From positions 1 through 6,256 of the forward strand of contig JAKAMH010000057.1 in NCBI GenBank assembly GCA_021813005.1: a stretch of DNA of 6,256 bases. The letters run 5' to 3'. A model generated the notes under the pieces. It worked only from the letters and a program-made list of their open reading frames with translations, made no database searches and had not been told where the DNA came from. Numbering within the stretch: the stretch's first letter is position 1; every line of letters starts with the position of its first letter. The position numbers and the translations under genes are program-made. Shown here piece by piece: positions 1 through 3,957 of this stretch. This DNA is from a bacterium (GTDB taxonomy: Bacteria > Patescibacteriota > Microgenomatia > Levybacterales > UBA12049).

Positions 1-20
1 CAAGGTCTTGTTATGGCGTT

Positions 21-54
21 TGATAATATGTTCGCTCATTCGAACATATTATCA
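21..54. repeat. Perfect 14-bp inverted repeat with 6-nt loop
   Basis: The arms TGATAATATGTTCG (21-34) and CGAACATATTATCA (41-54) are exact reverse complements around the loop CTCATT. No T-run follows on either strand, so it does not look like an ordinary intrinsic terminator. It lies about 95 bp upstream of the first gene of the metal locus, so a repressor operator or cruciform site is plausible. A short open frame entering from the left edge (CAA at 1 to TGA at 55-57) crosses it; 18 codons is too short to call a gene end. The structure is certain, the function is unknown. Confidence 0.85.
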
Positions 55-74
55 TGAAAACCTCACGGTTTTCA
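55..74. repeat. Second hairpin abutting the first
   Basis: The arms TGAAAACC (55-62) and GGTTTTCA (67-74) are perfect complements around the loop TCAC, starting at the base after the 21-54 palindrome. Only a short TTT (78-80) follows on the plus strand. It could be a weak terminator for a gene ending left of the window, or part of a compound regulatory site. The pairing is clear, the role is inferred. Confidence 0.7.
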
Positions 75-93
75 GACTTTCCCTATAAGGTAA

Positions 94-115
94 CCCCGAA
101 GCAGCGGCTTCGAGG
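94..115. repeat. GC-rich hairpin CCCCGAAGC/GCTTCGAGG in the metal-locus leader
   Basis: CGAAGC (97-102) pairs with GCTTCG (107-112) around a 4-nt loop. CC (94-95) and GG (114-115) extend the stem past one mismatch. It is followed by the palindrome AGGAATTCCT (113-122). The design CCCGAAG...CTTCG(A/G)GGAA recurs at 603-628 ahead of the csoR-like gene, which suggests a shared operator or leader element. A REP-like repeat is an alternative. Confidence 0.6.
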
Positions 116-149
116 AATTCCTTGATTAAACTGGCAGGGTAAACTATCC

Positions 150-296
150 ATGGCAAAGAGTGAAGGATTTTCCCGGATTATTCAAAATGCCGGGACGTAT
201 GTCGACAGATATGTTGGCCATAGTTTGTTATTAAACATCCTGTTCTTTATATTTATAATAGGATCTGCCTGGTATATTTCAAGAAAGATAAAGTAA
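150..296 (+). CDS. Small single-pass membrane protein (48 aa), first gene of the metal locus
   Basis: The ATG at 150 opens a 48-codon frame ending with TAA. Residues 1-23 are polar. Residues 24-43 form one strongly hydrophobic segment rich in Leu, Ile and Phe, and the protein ends in the basic tail SRKIK. No catalytic motif is seen and I do not recognise a family. A modest AGGG (136-139) lies 10 nt before the start. The TAA is followed after only 2 nt by the ATG of the HMBD gene, which points to translational coupling and a shared role. From that context it may be a membrane partner in copper or other metal handling; this is inference. The GC-rich hairpin at 94-115 is in its leader. Confidence 0.6.
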   Translation: MAKSEGFSRIIQNAGTYVDRYVGHSLLLNILFFIFIIGSAWYISRKIK

Positions 297-298
297 AG

Positions 299-484
299 AT
301 GAAAGATACAAACCACACATATACTTGTCCGATGCATCCTGAGGTTACGGGAGACAGGCCCGGAACCTGCCCGAAGTGCGGTATGGAACTTGTTTCTATG
401 GAGGCACAAGCTGAGAAGCACGGAAGGCATGGCGGGCTGGGGAGGTCTTCTGTTTTGTCTTCTTGCTTTGGCAGGGCTGGTTGA
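299..484 (+). CDS. Heavy-metal-binding domain (HMBD) protein, 61 aa, possibly frameshifted
   Basis: Residues 8-32 carry the HMBD signature: YTCPMHPE, a short spacer, then CPKCGMELV. The likely metal ligands are Cys10, Met12, His13, Cys24, Cys27 and Met29. This motif is known from the ends of CusB-type efflux adaptors and of copper P-type ATPases, where it binds or hands over Cu(I) or related soft metals. Residues 36-46 are rich in His, Lys and Gly. The last 15 residues, after HGRHGG, are low-complexity and look out of frame. Shifting by one base at the GGG run (434-436) continues directly into a hydrophobic helix encoded at 429-539. The intact form may therefore be a membrane-anchored HMBD protein of about 80 residues. 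It is coupled to the gene at 150-296 and lies just upstream of a copper-type CsoR repressor. The domain call is firm; the true C-terminus is uncertain. Confidence 0.8.
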   Translation: MKDTNHTYTCPMHPEVTGDRPGTCPKCGMELVSMEAQAEKHGRHGGLGRSSVLSSCFGRAG

Positions 485-539
485 CGCTATCCTGTTTGGT
501 ATTTTCTTTTGGAAAAAAACAAGAAGCAACGGCCACTGA
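429..539 (+). CDS. Membrane peptide (36 aa), either a separate overlapping gene or the displaced C-terminus of the HMBD protein
   Basis: The ATG at 429 opens 36 codons in the +1 frame relative to the HMBD gene and overlaps its last 56 nt. Residues 4-28 form a hydrophobic segment (starting WGGLLFCLLALAGLVD), followed by a basic and polar tail, WKKTRSNGH. The sequence is clearly protein-like, unlike the tail of the overlapping frame. No well-spaced ribosome site precedes the ATG: GGAAGG ends only 1 nt before it. I favour a one-base insertion in GGG (434-436): with one G removed, the HMBD frame reads HGGWGGLLFC straight into this helix. A translationally coupled micropeptide or programmed frameshifting cannot be excluded. 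Confidence 0.5.
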   Translation: MAGWGGLLFCLLALAGLVDAILFGIFFWKKTRSNGH

Positions 540-544
540 TAACC

Positions 545-572
545 CGGTTAACCGATAAACGAGAATCTCGTT
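545..572. promoter_or_regulatory. Two adjacent palindromes upstream of the csoR-like promoter
   Basis: CGGTTAACCG (545-554) is a perfect 10-bp palindrome. AACGAGA and TCTCGTT (558-572) are perfect 7-bp arms around a single A. The second overlaps the first two bases of the -35 box at 571-576. That position suits an operator, though neither matches a published CsoR site that I can recall. They also lie just past the 36-aa frame, but no T-run follows, so a terminator role is weak. Confidence 0.5.
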
Positions 573-599
573 GACAGCCAGGGTAGGCGGTATTATACT
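571..599 (+). promoter_or_regulatory. Sigma70-type promoter for the csoR-like gene
   Basis: TTGACA (571-576), a 17-bp spacer and TATACT (594-599) make a near-consensus housekeeping promoter. The predicted transcription start is about 606, inside the left arm of the 603-628 inverted repeat. The repressor gene can thus be transcribed independently of the genes upstream. Confidence 0.75.
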
Positions 600-602
600 C
601 AT

Positions 603-628
603 CCCGAAGGTAGCAAGAGGCCTTCGGG
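603..628. promoter_or_regulatory. Inverted repeat at +1, overlapping the csoR-like ribosome site (candidate operator or leader hairpin)
   Basis: CCCGAAGG (603-610) and CCTTCGGG (621-628) are perfect 8-bp arms around a 10-nt loop. The repeat covers the predicted transcription start, and its right arm overlaps the ribosome site GGGGAAGGA (626-634), which sits 7 nt before the ATG. CsoR proteins autoregulate through GC-rich palindromes over the promoter, so operator use is plausible. A ribosome-site-masking hairpin is the alternative, and both may apply. The related hairpin at 94-115 supports a regulon-specific element. Confidence 0.55.
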
Positions 629-641
629 GAAGGAAATTACT

Positions 642-911
642 ATGCATAGACCGAAAGACACGCAGACACGCATTCTGCACAGATTAAAAATTTCACGGGG
701 GCACCTCGAGAAAATTATCAAAATGGTTGAGGATGATGAGTACTGTATCGATGTTCTGCATCAGCTCAATGCCGTTGAAAAAGGACTTAAGGAATCAGGC
801 AATTTAGTTATGGAAAACCACTTGAGGACTTGTGTAGCGGAGCAGATTAAAAACGGTAACTCACAGGAGACAGTAAAGGAAGTTATGAGTGTCTTTAAGA
901 CAAAAATCTAA
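642..911 (+). CDS. csoR: CsoR/FrmR-family copper-sensing transcriptional repressor
   Basis: This 89-aa all-helical protein belongs to the CsoR/RcnR/FrmR family (DUF156). These tetrameric repressors leave DNA when metal binds. The N-terminal helix has the family's RLK...G pattern and residues 29-45 give VEDDEYCIDVLHQLNAV. Cys35, His60 and Cys64 occupy the Cu(I) ligand positions equal to Cys36, His61 and Cys65 of Mycobacterium CsoR. Tyr34 and Glu80 match its second-shell Tyr35 and Glu81, which argues for copper rather than nickel or formaldehyde sensing. The ATG at 642 is backed by GGGGAAGGA at a 7-nt spacing. The gene has its own promoter (571-599) and a palindrome at +1, consistent with autoregulation. 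The likely target is the upstream HMBD and membrane-protein genes. Length is normal for the family. Confidence 0.93.
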   Translation: MHRPKDTQTRILHRLKISRGHLEKIIKMVEDDEYCIDVLHQLNAVEKGLKESGNLVMENHLRTCVAEQIKNGNSQETVKEVMSVFKTKI

Positions 912-945
912 TACGCTGTGGTAATTATGTACCGGTATCCACATA

Positions 946-954
946 TGGTATTGT
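946..954 (+). promoter_or_regulatory. Possible extended -10 for the PLD gene
   Basis: TGGTATTGT supplies a TGN extension and a 4/6 match to TATAAT. The predicted start near 961 would give a leader of about 10 nt. No good -35 box is visible, so this is a weak call; readthrough from the csoR-like gene is equally possible. Confidence 0.25.
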
Positions 955-978
955 AGAGACATAGTTCTTTATGTCTCT
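955..978 (+). promoter_or_regulatory. Hairpin enclosing the PLD start codon
   Basis: AGAGACATA (955-963) pairs perfectly with TATGTCTCT (970-978) around the loop GTTCTT. The start codon (971-973) lies in the right arm and the only purine-rich tract before it lies in the left arm. If the RNA includes both arms, initiation could be masked. The pairing is certain, regulation is inferred. Confidence 0.5.
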
Positions 979-1972
979 TATCAAAAAACAACTTCCGTTT
1001 CTTATCCTGGCGCTTCTTGTCTACTCCTGGTATTTCTTCTCCCATTTGCCTGTTCAGCACCAGAGATCATCCGTGCTTGGGGCGAACGCGGCGGTTACAC
1101 TTTTTATCGAACCGGGTGCCGGGAAGCAGCCAATTATTGATGCTATCAATAATGCCCGAAGAGAAATCCTTGTTGAGGTTTATCTGCTATCTGACAGAGA
1201 AATTATTTCAGCGCTCGACGACGCGGACAACAGAGGCGTCAGTGTCAAGGTCATGCTCGAAGAACATCCGTTTGGCGGTGGAAATTTAAATACCAGAACA
1301 GCCGCGACGCTCCAGGCAGATAACATTCCGCATAAATGGGCAAATCCGGCCTATGCCTTAACACATGAAAAATCGATTGTCATAGACGGGAGTGAGGCAT
1401 TTATCTTAAGTCAGAACCTTACAAATTCATCATTTACTAAAAATCGCGAGTATGATGTACTTGATACGGATCCTACAGACGTTACTGAGGTACGTAACAT
1501 CTTTATCGCCGACTGGGAACGTCAGCCATATACTCCGCCTCAAACACATCTTCTTGTAAGCCCCGTCAACTCAAGAGCCGGTATTACGGCATTGATTGAA
1601 GATGCCAGGCAATCGCTTGCTATCGAGATAGAAGACATCAATGATGATGAGATTGTCTCGCTTTTATCCCAAAAAGCCAAAACAATCACTGTTAGAGTGA
1701 TTGTGCCGACGCTTAAACAGATCAGCGCGAACGCAGGAGCCGTAGAAAAGCTACAACAGGCAGGGGTTTCTGTGAAAGAAATCGCATCTCCCCATATGCA
1801 TGCCAAAATGATTCTTGCTGACGAGACGAAGGCATATGTGGGATCGGTCAATTTTTCAGCGCAGAGCTTGGATAAAAATCGTGAGCTTGGAATAATTTTG
1901 TCTGAACAGGAAGCGCTGAGAGAGCTTCGCTCCACGTTTTCTGCCGACTGGCAGGTCGGAAGTTCACTGTAA
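971..1972 (+). CDS. Membrane-anchored phospholipase D-superfamily protein with two HKD motifs
   Basis: The 333-aa product starts with a short basic stretch and a hydrophobic segment (residues 8-24), a signal anchor or uncleaved signal peptide that places the body outside the membrane. Two PLD half-domains follow. HKD motif 1 is His132, Lys134, Asp139, followed by SQN at 147-149. HKD motif 2 is His277, Lys279, Asp284, followed by GSVN at 291-294. In this superfamily the two His residues act together in phosphodiester transfer or hydrolysis. Substrates range from phospholipids (cardiolipin synthase type) to nucleic acids (Nuc type), and the sequence alone does not decide. It lacks the paired N-terminal transmembrane helices of classic cardiolipin synthases. 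ATG 971 is the first start after an in-frame TAG at 962 and keeps the anchor intact; the ribosome site is poor. It lies 59 bp after the csoR-like gene on the same strand, but a role in metal response is not evident. Confidence 0.88.
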   Translation: MSLIKKQLPFLILALLVYSWYFFSHLPVQHQRSSVLGANAAVTLFIEPGAGKQPIIDAINNARREILVEVYLLSDREIISALDDADNRGVSVKVMLEEHPFGGGNLNTRTAATLQADNIPHKWANPAYALTHEKSIVIDGSEAFILSQNLTNSSFTKNREYDVLDTDPTDVTEVRNIFIADWERQPYTPPQTHLLVSPVNSRAGITALIEDARQSLAIEIEDINDDEIVSLLSQKAKTITVRVIVPTLKQISANAGAVEKLQQAGVSVKEIASPHMHAKMILADETKAYVGSVNFSAQSLDKNRELGIILSEQEALRELRSTFSADWQVGSSL

Positions 1973-1987
1973 GGCGAGAGCCAAACA

Positions 1988-2216
1988 GGGTCTATTTCAT
2001 TAAGTGGGGTATTTGTTAGCTTTAATCCGAAGCTAAAAAACTCGTAGAAACTATTTTCTACATGTTTTTACATTGGTAATTTCCTCAAAGGTGCATTCTT
2101 ACTAACCCACGATAAGCCTCTTAACGAAGCTTAAACGCTTACAGGAAGGTTTACTACTGGTTAAACTTATGTCGAAATTATACCCCACTATTTACCCCAC
2201 TAATTGACACAGAGCC
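1988..2216. mobile_element. MITE-like element, 229 bp, with 24-bp imperfect terminal inverted repeats
   Basis: The left end (1988-2011) and the reverse complement of the right end (2193-2216) align without gaps and match at 19 of 24 bases; both finish with AGTGGGGTA. The right end also holds a tandem copy of TACCCCACTA (2181-2190 and 2193-2202). No frame of useful length lies inside on either strand, so the element is non-autonomous. Inside are AT-rich hairpins at 2016-2036 and 2044-2061. The TIR start GGCTCTGT reminds me of IS1595-type ends, but I cannot confirm that. No target duplication flanks 1988/2216 exactly. An 8-bp direct repeat AGAGCCAA (1977-1984 and 2211-2218) is close by and may or may not be related. 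This accounts for nearly all of the gap between the PLD gene and the next promoter. Confidence 0.6.
2044..2061 (+). terminator. Possible weak terminator after the PLD gene
   Basis: GTAGAAA and TTTCTAC form a perfect 7-bp stem with a CTAT loop, followed 3 nt later by TTTTT (2065-2069). The stem is AT-rich and the U-tract is offset, so it would be weak. It lies inside the MITE-like element, about 70 nt after the PLD stop codon. Confidence 0.3.
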
Positions 2217-2225
2217 AATTTGATA

Positions 2226-2253
2226 TTGACAAACTATAGTTGAGGTGTATAAT
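2226..2253 (+). promoter_or_regulatory. Consensus sigma70 promoter for the 362-aa gene
   Basis: TTGACA (2226-2231), a 16-bp spacer and TATAAT (2248-2253) match both consensus hexamers exactly. The predicted start of transcription is about 2260, one base before the ATG at 2261, so the mRNA is probably leaderless. The promoter begins 9 bp outside the MITE-like element. It also rules out the upstream in-frame TTG at 2240, which lies between the two boxes. Confidence 0.85.
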
Positions 2254-2260
2254 CGCGATT

Positions 2261-3349
2261 ATGCAAAGAGTTGAAGCGAATTTTTCCCCAAATCCCCGTG
2301 AAGCAGAGCAAGTATTAAAACCAGTTGATCAGTTGGTAATAGATGTTCTGAGAAATTCTGTGATTCCAGTTCCTGCGAATCGCATACCTACAGCTCATCG
2401 CTTTGATTACAGAACTGTGCCGGAAGACAGTGCGCAATTTCCATTTCGGCCAGTAACTAATAGATATGACAATAAAGTAGGTAATGGATATGATCCACGA
2501 AGGATGGCTGTTGCTATTCTTTCTGGAAGTTACGATGAGGACGACAGAATAATAAATGCCTATTACCCTACTGCTCGGGGAGAACGTGTTGTTTTGGAGA
2601 TGAGTCCTCAAAAAGCTTTTACTGTTTTAACAATAAATTTACGTGAATTAGGCTTGGACCGTGATGAGGTAATGACGAAAGTAAAAGAGGGTGTGAGTGA
2701 CATTGAAAAATTCTATGACGTGAGTGATACCGAGCAATATTATAATTATTTCAATGGTAGTACACCAAGTGCAATTGACCGGTTATCTGGAGTAACGCAG
2801 GATAGCTCTTCCGGTTATGGTTACCAAACAGAGAGACAAGAGCCGACATTTTCGGTGGACATGGAAGACATGGAAGCTGGCGGATACATAGATGGCCGTC
2901 TTGAAGAAGGACAGTCAGTACGCGTATCACTGAAGCCCGGCGGAGTGGTCACTGTTCGGCGTGATGCGGCTTACATAGTTGACAGCCATGAATTTGAAAT
3001 AAGGTTTAATGATGGCCCTGAGAATGACAGGAAGCCTGGTTGGGACCGATTAATTCCCAAAGGAGTATCTGATGCTGATATAGTTGTTATGGAATCTCGT
3101 ACAGCCGAAATGACTGGTTGGACCCATGGTGTTATGGACTTGGGAGAGCGCGAGGTTGTCACGCTTGATGGACCGACTATTGCGAGCAAGATGACTGTAC
3201 CCGCGGAAAGAGATCTGTCGCGAGATAGATATGGGGAAATCTTGGTACGAAGAAGTACCACAGAGAAGTTTGGTGTTATAATTGAAAATGGAAAATTTCC
3301 TTATTCAGAAAGAACTGTCTTTGTTGGAATTGGCTCACCTCGCAAATAA
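2261..3349 (+). CDS. Cysteine-free hypothetical protein, 362 aa, no recognised family
   Basis: I do not recognise this protein. It has no signal peptide and no membrane segment, so it is probably cytoplasmic, and it contains no cysteine. The N-terminal half (about 20-165) mixes a helical stretch near 20-32 with a compact segment (85-150) ending in an acidic, Tyr-rich stretch. A polar linker (about 168-200, rich in Ser, Gly, Gln) separates it from a C-terminal part (205-362) of alternating hydrophobic and charged residues that reads as beta-strand-rich, for example QSVRVSLKPGGVVTVRRD. ATG 2261 is chosen because the promoter TATAAT ends 7 nt before it; a longer frame from TTG 2240 would start inside the promoter. 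Codon choice looks more AT-rich than in msrA or udg. With the adjoining MITE-like element, that may hint at acquisition, but this was not measured. The next gene starts 53 nt downstream with its own -10 box. Confidence 0.75.
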   Translation: MQRVEANFSPNPREAEQVLKPVDQLVIDVLRNSVIPVPANRIPTAHRFDYRTVPEDSAQFPFRPVTNRYDNKVGNGYDPRRMAVAILSGSYDEDDRIINAYYPTARGERVVLEMSPQKAFTVLTINLRELGLDRDEVMTKVKEGVSDIEKFYDVSDTEQYYNYFNGSTPSAIDRLSGVTQDSSSGYGYQTERQEPTFSVDMEDMEAGGYIDGRLEEGQSVRVSLKPGGVVTVRRDAAYIVDSHEFEIRFNDGPENDRKPGWDRLIPKGVSDADIVVMESRTAEMTGWTHGVMDLGEREVVTLDGPTIASKMTVPAERDLSRDRYGEILVRRSTTEKFGVIIENGKFPYSERTVFVGIGSPRK

Positions 3350-3387
3350 AGCTACACCTTCTTCTTTTATATATTTCCTAAACGTCG

Positions 3388-3393
3388 TATACT
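3388..3393 (+). promoter_or_regulatory. -10 box for msrA-udg, near-leaderless transcript
   Basis: TATACT matches 5 of 6 consensus bases and ends 9 nt before the msrA ATG. The predicted start at about 3400 gives a leader of only a few bases. No convincing -35 is seen at the usual distance (TTTTAT at 3365-3370 is poor), so activation by a factor is possible. Confidence 0.5.
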
Positions 3394-3402
3394 AAACAAC
3401 GT

Positions 3403-3954
3403 ATGGCAGATGATAAGAAACTTGAAACAGCGTTTTTTGGTGGTGGGTGTTTTTGGTGTACGGAAGCTATCTTCCGTCGCCTTAAAGGAGTGAGTAAGGT
3501 AGTTTCCGGATATGCGGGCGGCACCGGAGAGAATCCGACGTATGAGGAAGTATCAACAGGAAAAACAGGTTATACAGAGGCAGTAAAAATTACCTTCGAC
3601 CCTCAAGTAATCTCCTATACGACTCTCCTTGCTATCTTCTGGGTGACGCACGATCCCACCACAAAAGACAGACAGGGTTATGATGTCGGGAGTCAGTACC
3701 GATCTGTTATCTACTATATGGATAAAAAACAAGAGCACGATGCGCTTGTCTCTAAAGAGAAAGTAGCCAAGCAATATCCCAAGCCCGTTGTGACGGAGAT
3801 CCGCCCGTTTACAACCTTTGTCCAAGCTGAGGGTTACCACCAAGAGTATTATGATAATAATCAAGGTGCACCCTATTGCAATCTTATTATTGATCCGAAA
3901 GTGCAGAAGCTCATTAAAGAGTTTGCAAATGACATAAAAGATGAATATAAATAG
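3403..3954 (+). CDS. msrA: Peptide-methionine (S)-S-oxide reductase MsrA
   Basis: This 183-aa cytoplasmic enzyme reduces the S-form of methionine sulfoxide in proteins back to methionine, with thioredoxin-type reductant. The signature GGGCFWCTEAIF starts at residue 13, with Cys16 as the attacking cysteine of the GCFW motif. The conserved segments HDPTTKDRQGYDVGSQYRS and AEGYHQEYY follow. Cys159 in APYCNLIIDPK is the likely resolving cysteine, in the position used by Mycobacterium MsrA. Length is normal for a single-domain MsrA, and no MsrB domain is fused. No Shine-Dalgarno is visible before ATG 3403 and the -10 box is 9 nt away, so translation is probably near-leaderless. The udg gene starts 3 nt after its TAG, indicating a two-gene operon for repair of oxidised protein and damaged DNA. 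Confidence 0.96.
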   Translation: MADDKKLETAFFGGGCFWCTEAIFRRLKGVSKVVSGYAGGTGENPTYEEVSTGKTGYTEAVKITFDPQVISYTTLLAIFWVTHDPTTKDRQGYDVGSQYRSVIYYMDKKQEHDALVSKEKVAKQYPKPVVTEIRPFTTFVQAEGYHQEYYDNNQGAPYCNLIIDPKVQKLIKEFANDIKDEYK

Positions 3955-3957
3955 GAC

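Noticed and set aside
1..57. C-terminal end of an upstream gene entering from the left (stop TGA at 55-57)
   Set aside because: Eighteen open codons are expected often by chance, another frame is open to 88, and the translation is not recognisable; possible but unsupported.
122..142. Six-codon leader peptide from TTG 122 after GAGGA
   Set aside because: Very short, a rare start codon and no regulatory codon pattern; likely chance.
396..680. Minus-strand frame of 94 codons over the metal locus
   Set aside because: It crosses the csoR-like promoter and start and the HMBD gene, with low-complexity sequence and no family signature.
1540..1935. Minus-strand frame of 131 codons inside the PLD gene
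   Set aside because: It is antisense to the second HKD half of a well-supported protein; its Ser/Thr-rich translation is typical of a shadow frame.
2204..2209. TTGACA in the right TIR as an outward promoter
   Set aside because: There is no -10 box at 16-18 bp; that position is occupied by the -35 box of the real promoter.
2240..2260. TTG at 2240 as the start of the 362-aa protein
   Set aside because: It falls between the -35 and -10 boxes of a consensus promoter, so it would not be on the transcript; ATG 2261 fits the predicted start.
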